A stretch of 39,321 nucleotides of DNA from Alphaproteobacteria bacterium (GCA_030431615.1 JAUIID010000023.1:1-39321), one strand, 5' to 3'; positions 15,608 through 24,238 are shown, numbered from the stretch's first letter. The notes: generated by a model not told the origin, from the sequence alone. Numbers and translations: made by a program.

Positions 15608-15885
15608 GTGAACGCCGCGTGAAGCATGGCTGCCAGCCTGTCCCGGCCGCCGATCGGCCGGGCAGCGAGCGGGTGCATGACCCCGACTGTCAGTCGATGC
15701 AGTGGCCGGGGCGGATCACGAGCGGCGCACCGGGCTCCCGGAGAAGCTTGTCGACAGCGCAGCGGGTGACCATCCCGGGAACTGTGTGGACCCTGCCGTC
15801 CGGCACGGTTTCAGGCGCACCTCGTCAAGGCTGGCAGCCGGCGTGCTGCGGAGGAAAGTCTCGCAGGCACGTCTCCGGCCGGGCC
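15608..15885. other. Gap with a possible small ORF or gene remnant
   Basis: This 278-bp stretch lies between two convergent genes. On the minus strand, 15806 to 15690 (GTG start, TGA stop) could encode 38 residues containing TRCAVDKLLREPGAPLVIRP, with GC-rich third positions like the real genes and GAGGTG upstream. It may be a small gene or the tail of a lost one; I do not recognise it. The 12-mer GGCTGCCAGCCT (15628-15639) recurs inverted at 15828-15839. Confidence 0.25.
15642..15662. terminator. GC hairpin after the GT4 gene
   Basis: An 8-bp perfect stem (CCCGGCCG at 15642-15649, CGGCCGGG at 15655-15662) with a 5-base loop lies 35 bases after the glycosyltransferase stop. There is no U tract, so termination would be weak or Rho-assisted. 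Confidence 0.4.
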
Positions 15886-17418
15886 TCAGCCGTAGCCGAA
15901 GGCGGTCGTGCCGGCCTCGATCGCCGCTGCGCGCAGCCGCACGGGCACGCTTCGCCCGTCGCCGGTACTCAGGCTGAGAAAGTTGCCGTCGAGCACCGGC
16001 GGGCGGCTCTCGCCGGTGCCGTCGTCGAGCACCAAGATCGTGCCTTCCGGGCCGTTGTCGCAATCGATCAGGTGGTTGCCCCGCACCACGGTGCGGCCGC
16101 CATGCACGAGGATTGCCGGGCGGCCCGGGCGCATCAGGGCGATCCGGTTGCCCTCGACCAGGGCCGCCTGGCCGACGCGGATGCCGTCGAGCCGGTTGCC
16201 TTCGATCAGATTGCCGCGGATGACGGTCCCGGGTGCTGCCGCGATGATGCCGCTGGCGTCCACGGCGTTCAGCCGGTTGTCGGCGACCAGCGTGCCGGGC
16301 GAGGCATCGGGTCGGACGTAGATCGCCGCCCGGTTGGCGTCGCCGATCAGGATCGCATCGAAGCTGTTCTCGCTGATCAGTGCCGGCAATCCGCCTTCAC
16401 GCGTCCGGATGTTGACCACGCCGTGCCGCACCTCCGGGCCGAAACGCGTGAACCGGCAGCCGCGCACGGTGCAGTCGGGCGCCACGATGTCGACGCCGTA
16501 GGGCCCGCAATTCGCGAAGCTGCAGTCGACGACGCTGAAGCCGTGCGCCCCGCCGAAGGCCGTGAGCAGGATGCCACCACCCCGGTTGTCCTCGAAATGG
16601 CAGCCCTGGATCAGCACCCGGGCATTGCTGGGTGCGGCGGAATCGACATGACTCTCGATGTCGATGCCGGCCTCGGGCGGCACCCCGTTGCTGCCGATGA
16701 AATCGCAGGCGATGACCCGGATGTCGTGACCGTTCAGGATGGTAAGGCCCTGCCGGGCGGCATTCACGGCACGGCAGCCCAGCATGAGCCCGCGCCGGCA
16801 GAAGGTCGCCGGCGCGTCGCGGCGGCCATGGTAGAGGATGAAGCCGTCGACCACCGCATTGCTGCTCTCGACCGACTGCAGGACGAAGTCGCTGCAGTCG
16901 TGCAACTGCAGGTTGTTGGCCCATGGCTCGGGCCCGATAGCCCGGGTCTGCCGGTTGCCGTCGAGGCGGAGGTCGGCGATTGTGAAGCGGCGGCAGCGGC
17001 CGAGATGCAGGAGCCAGTAGTGCACGGCGACGGGTGCCCCGTCGGCGATCACCAGGCGCGCGTCGCGACCCTCGATGCGAAAGCCCGCGGCGTCCTCGAG
17101 CAGCAGGCCGCGGCTGATCCGGTAGACCGCGCCCGGTGTCAGGGCGAGCAGGCCGCCCTGGCGCTTCAGCGCGTCGAGGGCAGCCTGCAGTGCCGCCGTA
17201 TCGTCCGTGCTGCCGTCGCCGACGGCGCCGAAATCCGCAGCCGAAAGGCTTTCCCCGAGCTTCGCCGCCCCGGTCCGCTCGACAGCACCGGCGTAGGGCT
17301 GGCGCAGCCAGCCAAGATGCTCCAGCTCACCCTGGGCGGCCGCGAAGTTGCGCCGCAGATCGGCCTTGCTGACGGGCCGGCCGGCAGCCGGCACGGACGG
17401 GTCGATGCGGCTCGGCAT
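15886..17418 (-). CDS. Right-handed beta-helix protein, phage-tailspike/pectate-lyase-like
   Basis: A 510-residue protein. Residues 60-90 carry the pectate-lyase-3 type opening FGAVGDGSTDDTAALQAAL, followed by about a dozen parallel beta-helix coils (repeated V/I-x-G-N-x-I/F turns such as VIRGNLIEGN, VVRGNHLIDC and LVADNRLNAV). The first 35 residues (SKADLRRNFAAAQGELEHL) resemble the linker found on tail-fibre and tailspike proteins of alphaproteobacterial phages and prophages. No signal peptide is visible. In a polysaccharide locus it could be a lyase, hydrolase or C5-epimerase acting on the polymer, or a captured phage depolymerase. Catalytic residues cannot be assigned by eye. It is divergent from the flippase gene with 95 bp between the starts. 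Confidence 0.75.
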   Translation of the reverse strand: MPSRIDPSVPAAGRPVSKADLRRNFAAAQGELEHLGWLRQPYAGAVERTGAAKLGESLSAADFGAVGDGSTDDTAALQAALDALKRQGGLLALTPGAVYRISRGLLLEDAAGFRIEGRDARLVIADGAPVAVHYWLLHLGRCRRFTIADLRLDGNRQTRAIGPEPWANNLQLHDCSDFVLQSVESSNAVVDGFILYHGRRDAPATFCRRGLMLGCRAVNAARQGLTILNGHDIRVIACDFIGSNGVPPEAGIDIESHVDSAAPSNARVLIQGCHFEDNRGGGILLTAFGGAHGFSVVDCSFANCGPYGVDIVAPDCTVRGCRFTRFGPEVRHGVVNIRTREGGLPALISENSFDAILIGDANRAAIYVRPDASPGTLVADNRLNAVDASGIIAAAPGTVIRGNLIEGNRLDGIRVGQAALVEGNRIALMRPGRPAILVHGGRTVVRGNHLIDCDNGPEGTILVLDDGTGESRPPVLDGNFLSLSTGDGRSVPVRLRAAAIEAGTTAFGYG

Positions 17419-17513
17419 GACGGGCTCCGAAAGAAAGGACGCAGCAGCGGACCCTTGAAATATCAGAACATCGGTTTGCTGACGACCACCCGTCGGGCGG
17501 GGGCAAGGGTACC

Positions 17514-18971
17514 ATGATGCTTCGACATGGCCTCGCCTATCTCGCCGCCCGCGGCTTGCCGGCCTTGCTCAACTTCGCCGCGCTCGCGATCTACACCCGG
17601 CTTTTGGCGCCCGAACAGTTCGGCATCTATGCGATGGTCCTCGCCGCACTCGGCATTGCCCACACCGTCTTCCTGAGCTGGCTGGACCTCGGGCTGTTGC
17701 GCTTTTTCGCCGCCTATGAAGGCCGCCGCGGCACGTTTCTCGGCACCATCCTGATTGCCTTCATGGCGATGCTGGCGCTCGCCGGCCTCGCCTCACTGTC
17801 GACGCTCTGGTTCACGAGCGATCCGCTGCTCGCCCGGCTCCTGCCCCTGTGCTTCCTCCTCTTCTGCGTCGAGGGCTTCGCCGAGCTGCATCTGCGCCTG
17901 GCCAATGCACAGCTGGCGCCTGCCGTCTATGGCCGCATGGCCATCACCCGCGCTCTCGTGGCACTGGCGGTCGGCAGCGCACTCGTTCTGGCCGGGGCGG
18001 GTGCCCTAGGCATTCTCCTCGGTCTCGCCGCCGGGGCCGTGGCCGCGGTCGTGTCACCCACGCGGGGCGTGCTCGGACCCTTACGCGCGGCATGGCGCGA
18101 GAGTACCGGACCGGTCTTCGATCCGGCCGTGCTCCGGCATCTCTTCCTCTACGGCGCACCGCTCGTCATCACCCTGGGTCTGGACGTCGTGCTGGCCGGT
18201 GCCGACCGGTTCCTCCTGGCCGGCATGATCGACGCTGATGCTGCCGGCGTCTACGCCGTCGGCTACCAGCTCACCGCCTACACGCTCGGCACGCTCCTGG
18301 TGATCGTCAACCTCGCCGGCTACCCCCTGGCAGTCAAAGCCTTCGAGACCGGCGGCCTCGCCGCGGCCGAGCCGCATCTGCGGCAGAACGCGCTCCTGCT
18401 TTGGGGCCTCGGCCTGCCGGCGGCCGGCGGCATGGCGCTGCTCGCCCCGAACATCACCGCCGTGGTGACCGGCAGCGCCTTCGCGGCGGATGCGGCGCTC
18501 GTCATGCCGGTCCTGGTGCTCGCCGCGCTGCTCCAGCGCAGTCGGACCTATTATTTCGACTTCGCGTTCCAGCTTCGGGCGAAGGTCGGCTGGCAGGCCT
18601 TGATCTCGGCCACCACCGTGCTCTTGAACATCGGCCTCAACCTGCTGCTGATCCCGCGCTTCGGCATCCTCGGCGCCGCCTGGGCGACGGTTGCCGCCTG
18701 CGGCCTCGGCCTCGCGCTGAGCATCGTCCTCGGCCGGCGCCTCCTCGCCCTGCCGGTCATCTGGGGCGAGGCTGCGAGGCTCGGCCTCGCCACGGCGGCC
18801 ATGCTGGCAGCCCTCTGGCCGCTCCGCGAGCTTGCCGGCATCCTCGCCCTCGTCCTGCAGATCGGTTTGGGCGTCCTCGCCTATGCCTCCGCCCTCTGGC
18901 TGCTCGATGTCGGCGGGCTGCGCGCCGGCGCCGGACGGCTGCTGCAGCGCCAGATGGCGGGCCACGGCTGA
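17514..18971 (+). CDS. Wzx-type polysaccharide/oligosaccharide flippase
   Basis: A 485-residue integral membrane protein of the MOP exporter superfamily with about 12-14 spans. The N-terminus (LAYLAARGLPALLNFAALA, then RLLAPEQFGIYAMV) is the standard opening of Wzx/RfbX proteins. It would flip the undecaprenyl-diphosphate-linked repeat unit to the periplasmic face. AAGGG precedes the ATG-ATG pair at 17514. The stop shares one base with the ATG of the following glycosyltransferase (TGATG), so flippase, glycosyltransferase and ligase/polymerase form a tightly coupled trio. Confidence 0.92.
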   Translation: MMLRHGLAYLAARGLPALLNFAALAIYTRLLAPEQFGIYAMVLAALGIAHTVFLSWLDLGLLRFFAAYEGRRGTFLGTILIAFMAMLALAGLASLSTLWFTSDPLLARLLPLCFLLFCVEGFAELHLRLANAQLAPAVYGRMAITRALVALAVGSALVLAGAGALGILLGLAAGAVAAVVSPTRGVLGPLRAAWRESTGPVFDPAVLRHLFLYGAPLVITLGLDVVLAGADRFLLAGMIDADAAGVYAVGYQLTAYTLGTLLVIVNLAGYPLAVKAFETGGLAAAEPHLRQNALLLWGLGLPAAGGMALLAPNITAVVTGSAFAADAALVMPVLVLAALLQRSRTYYFDFAFQLRAKVGWQALISATTVLLNIGLNLLLIPRFGILGAAWATVAACGLGLALSIVLGRRLLALPVIWGEAARLGLATAAMLAALWPLRELAGILALVLQIGLGVLAYASALWLLDVGGLRAGAGRLLQRQMAGHG

Positions 18972-20164
18972 TGCGCGCCCTGCCGGCCCTGCCCGTCGAG
19001 GATCAGCCAACCGTTGAACGTGCCGCCAGCGCCTCGGCCCGACCCATCGCCATCTTCCTGCCCGCCCTCTTCTCGGGCGGTGCCGAACGCGTGCTGGTCA
19101 ACCTGGCGGGCGAGTTGCAGCGGCGCGGCCACCGGGTCGACCTTGTGCTGGCACAGGCCACCGGCCCCTATCTCGACCGGGTCCCGGCGGGCGTGCGGAT
19201 CGTCGATCTTGGTTGCCGGCGGGTCGCCACGGCGCTCCTGCCCTTCGCCCGCTACCTGCGTCGGACCCGGCCGATCGCCGTGCATGCCGCGATCGACCAT
19301 ACCAACGTCGTGGCCCTCCTCGCCCGCGCCCTCGTCCGGCTGACTGGCGCCTGCGACACACGGATCGTGGTCAGCGTCCACAGCCCGCTTTCCGTCTCCA
19401 ACGGCCTCGCCCAACTGCGCGCGTCGGTTGTTGTCGCGGTCGCCCGCATCGCCTATCGCCTCGCCGACCAGGTCGTCGCCGTCTCGGCCGGCGTCGCCGA
19501 CGACATCGCCGCCACGCTTCGCCTGCCGCGGGATCGGGTCCGGGTGATCTACAACGCGGTGCTCAGCGAGGACCCGGCGGGCCAGGGCCGCGCCCCCCTG
19601 GGGCCCGTGCCGATCACGCTCGACGGCCGCCCCTTCCTCGTTGCGGCCGGGCGCCTCACGCCGAGCAAGGACTTTCCCAACCTGCTCCACGCCATGGCGC
19701 TGCTTCGTCGCGAGCGCGATCTCGCCCTCGTCATTCTCGGCGAGGGACCGGAGCGGCCCGCCCTCGCTGCACTGGTCCAGGAACTCCGCCTGGGTGCCGA
19801 TGTCTGGCTCGCCGGCTTCCAGACCAACCCCTACCGCTTCTTCAGCCGGGCCGCCGTCTTCGTGCTCCCGTCGCGCCGCGAAGGCCTGCCCACCGTCCTG
19901 ATCGAGGCCATGGCCTGCGGCTGCCCGATCGTCTCGACCGATTCGCCCCACGGCCCCCGCGAGATCCTGGCCGATGGCCGCTTCGGCCATCTCGTGCCGA
20001 TGGGCGAGCCCCGGCCCCTCGCCGACGCGATCGCTCGCATGCTCGACCAGCCGACGGCACCGGCACTGCTCGAGGAGCGGCTCGCTGCCTTCGCCACCGA
20101 CGCCATCCTCGAGGCCCATCTCGAGACGCTGCTCGGCGTCTCCCCCGAGCGGTGCTCATCGTGA
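18971..20164 (+). CDS. GT4 glycosyltransferase
   Basis: A 397-residue GT-B glycosyltransferase. The N-terminal domain shows IAIFLPALFSGGAERVLVNL (GGAER acceptor motif). The donor domain has FLVAAGRLTPSKDFPNLL, VILGEGPER and the EX7E motif (EGLPTVLIE) followed by IVSTDSPHGPREIL. The family adds a hexose or HexNAc to the lipid-linked oligosaccharide. The ATG at 18971 is selected by the TGATG junction with the flippase; the frame is open for a further 570 bases upstream, but that part is only the flippase read out of frame. The stop overlaps the GTG start of the next gene by four bases (GTGA). Confidence 0.92.
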   Translation: MRALPALPVEDQPTVERAASASARPIAIFLPALFSGGAERVLVNLAGELQRRGHRVDLVLAQATGPYLDRVPAGVRIVDLGCRRVATALLPFARYLRRTRPIAVHAAIDHTNVVALLARALVRLTGACDTRIVVSVHSPLSVSNGLAQLRASVVVAVARIAYRLADQVVAVSAGVADDIAATLRLPRDRVRVIYNAVLSEDPAGQGRAPLGPVPITLDGRPFLVAAGRLTPSKDFPNLLHAMALLRRERDLALVILGEGPERPALAALVQELRLGADVWLAGFQTNPYRFFSRAAVFVLPSRREGLPTVLIEAMACGCPIVSTDSPHGPREILADGRFGHLVPMGEPRPLADAIARMLDQPTAPALLEERLAAFATDAILEAHLETLLGVSPERCSS

Positions 20165-21561
20165 CGCATCAGGTCGACCGCCCGGCGCGGCTGCATGCGC
20201 TCGATGCCCTGATCGGTGTCTGGCTGACGGTGATCTATGTCGTCTATCTCACCCATGCCGACATGTGGATCGCCGCCACCGCCTGGCTCGGTTGGTTCGA
20301 GCAGCCGACGCGGATCTTCCTCATGGCGGCCCTGCCGCTGGCCGCCGTCTGGACGGCCTGCCGGCTGGCCGACCGGGCCGAACGGATCCCGCGCCCCGGC
20401 CCGCTCGACATGCTCGAGGCGAACAGATCCGTGCTCCTGGCCTTCGCCTGCCTCTGCGCCATCTCGCTGCTGCCCGGTGCGGTCCTGCCGGGAGCGGTCG
20501 TCGACGATGGCGGCACCCAGCTCATGGTGCTGCCCTATGCCTTCGTCGTCTTCACCTTCGGCCTGATGTTCGGTGGTGCCGTCGCGGTGCGCCGGCACTG
20601 GCGCCGCATCCTTTTCCTGACCTGGCTCGTGGCCGCCACGAGCGTGCTCGTCGAGCTCGTGCGGCCGCGCACCTTCTCCAGCCTGCTGCCGGCGATCAAT
20701 GCCAGCTGGGCGACGGACGCCGACCGGCCGGCCGGGCTCATGGGCGACGCCAATACCGCCGCCTTCATCATGCTCGGGCTGACCCTGCTCATCCTGCGCT
20801 ACGACCGGCTGCGCTGGCCCGAGGTCGGCCTGCTCGCCATGACCCTGCTCACCGTCCTCGCCACGCAGTCGCGCGGTGGCCTCCTGCTCACCGCCATGGT
20901 GGTGGCAGGCTATCTCTACCATTGCCGGGCCGTGATCCGCGGGCCGGCACTGACCGCGGCCCTGCTCGGCGGCCTCGCCGTCGTGGCGGGCGTGGTGCTG
21001 GTGGTGCTGCCGCTGCTCGCCAACCTCGCCGCCTTCAGCGACTGGGAAGGGCAGCGCCGGCTGGAGATGCTGACCTTCCAGGGCGAGTTCGTGGAGCAGG
21101 ACGAGAGCCGGCTGGGCCTGGTCTCGAGTTATCTCGCGGCCATCGAGGAAGCCGTCTGGCTCGGCCACGGCACGGGATACATGCGCACCCAGCCGATCGG
21201 CAGCCACAACATGTACCTGCGGCAATGGCTCGACAATGGCGTGCCCGGGCTCTTCGCCTATGTGGCACTGCTCGCCGCCGGTGCCGTGCTCTTCTGGCAA
21301 AGGCGGTTTCCGGGCGGGCTGATGCTCATGCTCCTCGCCGCCGTGCAGGGTCTCTTCAGCCATACCCTGCTCGAAAGCCGCGGCCTGCTGCTGCTCTATG
21401 CCCTGGCCCTCGCCGTTTCCGTGGTCGATGCACAAAAACGGGTATTGGACGCCGCGACGACGGGCGGGGTCGAGCTCTTGCCGCCGGAGCCGGGCTTGCG
21501 CAGCAGCACGACGTCCGGGGCGACGCGCCGGCAGTCCAGCCCGAGGCTCCTGGCCAGGTAG
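20161..21561 (+). CDS. O-antigen ligase / Wzy-polymerase family protein
   Basis: A 466-residue polytopic membrane protein with about ten to twelve spans and the Wzy_C core TQSRGGLLLTAMVVAG, then a larger periplasmic loop (about 285-350) containing SHNMYLRQWLDNGVPG, a segment (HN..L) typical of the Wzy/WaaL family. It would polymerise or ligate undecaprenyl-linked repeats in the periplasm; with a flippase and a Wzz-kinase present, polymerase is the better guess. GTG at 20161 gives a GTGA overlap with the previous gene. The last 55 codons overlap, on the opposite strand, the end of the methyltransferase gene; the tail after about residue 435 is hydrophilic and looks like unselected read-through. 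Confidence 0.87.
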   Translation: MTHQVDRPARLHALDALIGVWLTVIYVVYLTHADMWIAATAWLGWFEQPTRIFLMAALPLAAVWTACRLADRAERIPRPGPLDMLEANRSVLLAFACLCAISLLPGAVLPGAVVDDGGTQLMVLPYAFVVFTFGLMFGGAVAVRRHWRRILFLTWLVAATSVLVELVRPRTFSSLLPAINASWATDADRPAGLMGDANTAAFIMLGLTLLILRYDRLRWPEVGLLAMTLLTVLATQSRGGLLLTAMVVAGYLYHCRAVIRGPALTAALLGGLAVVAGVVLVVLPLLANLAAFSDWEGQRRLEMLTFQGEFVEQDESRLGLVSSYLAAIEEAVWLGHGTGYMRTQPIGSHNMYLRQWLDNGVPGLFAYVALLAAGAVLFWQRRFPGGLMLMLLAAVQGLFSHTLLESRGLLLLYALALAVSVVDAQKRVLDAATTGGVELLPPEPGLRSSTTSGATRRQSSPRLLAR

Positions 21562-22136
21562 CGGAAGGTGGCGACGCGGTAGAAGACCACGTGGGTCGGG
21601 TCGCGCCGGTAGCGCCAGTCGGCGAAGCGCCGGTCGTCGATGCCGAGTGCGGTCATGACAGCGAGCCGGCCGCCCGGCCGCAGCAGGCCCGCGAGCTGGC
21701 GAAAGACAGCATGTGGTCGATGCAGATGCTCGGCCACCTCGGTCAGCGTCACGAAGTCGTAGCAGCGCCCGAGCGCTGCGGGATCGGGCCGGAAGAAAAG
21801 ATCGTGGAGCCTGACCCGGTGCCCGGCCGCTTCGAGCATGGCCGCCAGCGCCGGCCCCGGGCCGCAGCCGAAGTCGAGGCCCTCGCTCGCCGGGTCGAGC
21901 ACCTCGAGAAGCGGTGTGGCCAGCCTGGAGAGGAAGCGCCGGTAGCCTGCATCGGCCGGATCGTTCCGGTGGGTCAGGTAGTGTTGCAGCTCGGTTTCGG
22001 GATCGGGCAGCTGGGCGGCATCGAGCTCTGTCGCCCGGCAGCGGCGGCAACGCCAGTAGCGCCGGCCCTGGACCGTCATGAAGGGCCGGGCACCGCCGAG
22101 GCAGACCCGGCACGCCGCATGGGTCGACTGGTCCAT
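21396..22136 (-). CDS. Class I SAM-dependent methyltransferase with N-terminal zinc ribbon
   Basis: A 246-residue protein. Two CxxC pairs (C9/C12 in CRVC, C30/C33 in CRRC) form a likely zinc ribbon, followed by a Methyltransf_12/23-type domain with SAM motif I LDFGCGPG (87-94), the acidic loop after LHD and the post-motif TEVAEHLHRP. Relatives methylate sugars or other small molecules in surface-polysaccharide and secondary-metabolite loci. The C-terminal 25 residues (from SSTPPVV) lie over the ligase gene on the other strand and look non-conserved. ATG at 22136 is preferred by homology-like content, but an in-frame GTG at 22166 is possible; no good ribosome site marks either. Confidence 0.82.
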   Translation of the reverse strand: MDQSTHAACRVCLGGARPFMTVQGRRYWRCRRCRATELDAAQLPDPETELQHYLTHRNDPADAGYRRFLSRLATPLLEVLDPASEGLDFGCGPGPALAAMLEAAGHRVRLHDLFFRPDPAALGRCYDFVTLTEVAEHLHRPHAVFRQLAGLLRPGGRLAVMTALGIDDRRFADWRYRRDPTHVVFYRVATFRYLARSLGLDCRRVAPDVVLLRKPGSGGKSSTPPVVAASNTRFCASTTETARARA

Positions 22137-22192
22137 GGCCAGCGCTTGTGCCACGCTCCACGCCACGGCACCAGCCGCCAGGGACCATCGCC

Positions 22193-24220
22193 ATGGCCGA
22201 CGACCCGCTGCTCCAGCCCTTCCGGCTCAGGCACCTGACCATCAGGAACCGCCTGATGACCACGGCCCACGAGCCGGCCTATGCGGAGGACGGCCTGCCG
22301 AAGGAGCGCTACCGGCTCTACCATGTCGAGCGGGCGAAGGGCGGCATTGGCCTGACCATGACCGCGGGCTCGGCCGTGGTGTCGCGGGACAGCCCGCCCG
22401 CCTTCGGCAATCTGCACGCCTTCGACGACGCCATCGTGCCCTGGCTGCGGCAGCTCACGGACGAGGTGCGCGGGCACGGTGCGGCGGTGATGATCCAGCT
22501 CACCCATCTGGGGAGGCGGACCGGCTGGAACAGGGCGGACTGGCTGCCAGTGATCGCACCGTCGGCGGTCCGCGAACCGGCGCACCGGAGCTTTCCCAAG
22601 GCGGCCGAAGACTGGGACCTCGAGCGCATCAAGGGCGATTACGCCGACGCGGCGGAGCGGATGGTGGCAGCCGGGATGGACGGCATCGAGCTCGAGGCTT
22701 ATGGCCACCTCCTCGACCAGTTCTGGTCACCGCGCACCAACCGCCGCGATGACGAGCATGGCGGCAGCCTCGACAATCGCCTGCGCTTCACGCTCGACGT
22801 GCTCGACGCCGTTCGCACCCGGGTCGGCGCGGCCTTCATCGTCGGCCTGCGCCTCGTGGTCGACGAGCAGGTCGAGGGCGGGCTCGGGCGGGCCGAGGGC
22901 CTCGCCATCGCCGAGCGCCTCGTCGCCACGGGCCAGGTTGACTTCCTCAACGTGATCCGCGGCCGGATCGACACCGATGCGGCGCTCGCCCGGGTGATTC
23001 CGCTGCAGGGCACGCCGGCGGCGCCGCATCTGGACTTCGCCGGCGAGGTGAAGGCGGCGCTCGGGATCCCGGTCCTCCATGCTGCCAGGATCAACGACGT
23101 GGCGACCGCCCGCCATGCCGTGGCCAGCGGCAAGCTCGATCTCGTGGGCATGACCCGGGCACACCTGGCCGAGCCGCATATCGCAGCGAAGATCAAGGCC
23201 GGGGTGGAGCACAGGATTCGCCCCTGCGTCGGCGCCACCTACTGTCTCGACCGGCTCTACGAGGGCCAGGAGGCGCTTTGCATCCACAACCCGGCAACCG
23301 GCCGCGAGGCCACCCTGCCCCATGTCGTCCGGCCGACAACCGGCCGCCGGCTGAAGGCCGTCGTGGTCGGCGCCGGGCCGGCGGGGCTGGAGGCGGCGCG
23401 GGTGCTGGCCGAGCGGGGCCACCAGGTGGTCGGCTTCGAGGCGGCGGATGCGGCCGGCGGGCAGATCCGGCTGGCGGCACGGGTGGCAAGGCGGCGCGAG
23501 CTCTTGGGCATCGTCGACTGGCGGCTCGAGCGTGCGGCCGAGGCCGGCTGCGTCTGGCATTTCAACCGTCTGGCCGAAGCGGCGGACGTGCTGGCCGAGG
23601 CCCCCGATCTCGTCGTCATCGCCACGGGCGGCCTGCCCAATACGGACATCCTGCCGGGTGCCGGACATGCGGTCAGCAGCTGGGATGTCCTGGCCGGCGA
23701 TGCCGCCCCCGGCGGCAGCGTTCTCGTCTACGACGACAACGCGGCCCATCCGGGCCTCGCCGCCGCCGAGCTGCTCGCCGGGGCCGGTGCAGAGGTCGAG
23801 ATCGTGACGCCCGAGCGATTCTTCGCGGCCGATGTCGGCGGGCTCAACCACGCGGCCTATGCCGAGGTCTTCGCCGCGCAGGGCGTGCGCCTCACGATCA
23901 GCACGCGCCTGCTCGGCATCCAGCGCGCCGGCAATCGCCTGCGGGCCACGCTCGGCTCCGACTACGCGGAGCGCACCGAGACCCGCCTGGTCGACCAGGT
24001 GGTGATCGAGCACGGCACGCTGCCGCTCGACGAGCTCTATTTCGAGCTCAAGCCGATGAGCGCCAACAAGGGTGAAGTCGACCACGGCCGGCTGATCGCC
24101 ATGCGGCCGCAACCGGTGGCGGAGACGGGCTTCACCCTCTTCCGGATCGGCGACGCGGTGGCGAGCCGCAACATCCATGCGGCGATCCTGGACGCGCTGC
24201 GGCTTTGCGTGGTGCTCTGA
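22193..24220 (+). CDS. Old-Yellow-Enzyme/FAD oxidoreductase, DgcA/trimethylamine-dehydrogenase-like
   Basis: A 675-residue two-part flavoenzyme. Residues 1-370 form the FMN-binding TIM barrel of the OYE family (LTIRNRLMTTAHEP, IQLTHLGRR, HLLDQFWSPRTNRR, GGSLDNRLRF). Residues 385-675 are the FAD/NAD(P)-binding half (GAGPAGLE at 393-400). Between them, C345, C351 and C363 correspond to the iron-sulphur site. The C-terminal block LFRIGDAVASRNIHAAILDALRLC closely resembles DgcA, the dimethylglycine demethylase subunit, and N-methylproline demethylases. Family reactions are oxidative N-demethylation or enoyl reduction; the substrate here is unknown. AGGGA precedes the ATG. It is divergent from the methyltransferase (56 bp) and 89 bp upstream of the ECF operon. 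Confidence 0.85.
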   Translation: MADDPLLQPFRLRHLTIRNRLMTTAHEPAYAEDGLPKERYRLYHVERAKGGIGLTMTAGSAVVSRDSPPAFGNLHAFDDAIVPWLRQLTDEVRGHGAAVMIQLTHLGRRTGWNRADWLPVIAPSAVREPAHRSFPKAAEDWDLERIKGDYADAAERMVAAGMDGIELEAYGHLLDQFWSPRTNRRDDEHGGSLDNRLRFTLDVLDAVRTRVGAAFIVGLRLVVDEQVEGGLGRAEGLAIAERLVATGQVDFLNVIRGRIDTDAALARVIPLQGTPAAPHLDFAGEVKAALGIPVLHAARINDVATARHAVASGKLDLVGMTRAHLAEPHIAAKIKAGVEHRIRPCVGATYCLDRLYEGQEALCIHNPATGREATLPHVVRPTTGRRLKAVVVGAGPAGLEAARVLAERGHQVVGFEAADAAGGQIRLAARVARRRELLGIVDWRLERAAEAGCVWHFNRLAEAADVLAEAPDLVVIATGGLPNTDILPGAGHAVSSWDVLAGDAAPGGSVLVYDDNAAHPGLAAAELLAGAGAEVEIVTPERFFAADVGGLNHAAYAEVFAAQGVRLTISTRLLGIQRAGNRLRATLGSDYAERTETRLVDQVVIEHGTLPLDELYFELKPMSANKGEVDHGRLIAMRPQPVAETGFTLFRIGDAVASRNIHAAILDALRLCVVL

Positions 24221-24238
24221 GCTGCCAGGAAGCAGGCG

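Noticed and set aside
15559-17517. A 652-codon plus-strand frame opposite the beta-helix gene
   Set aside because: Antisense to a protein with regular beta-helix repeats; no recognisable domain.
18401-18970. Upstream extension of the glycosyltransferase by 190 codons into the flippase gene, which might suggest a fusion
   Set aside because: The flippase frame has proper membrane helices through this interval and the TGATG junction at 18969-18973 gives a natural start; the extension is Arg-rich nonsense.
22136-22160. A sigma-54-like TGGCC...TTGT string before the oxidoreductase gene
   Set aside because: After GG the tenth-base position reads TG, not GC, and the -24 element lacks CACG; too poor a match.
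19831-22263. An 810-codon open frame on the minus strand covering the O-antigen ligase region
   Set aside because: It is antisense to genes with clear family motifs, its protein is Arg/Gly/His/Glu-rich low-complexity, and it results from very high GC at third positions suppressing stops.
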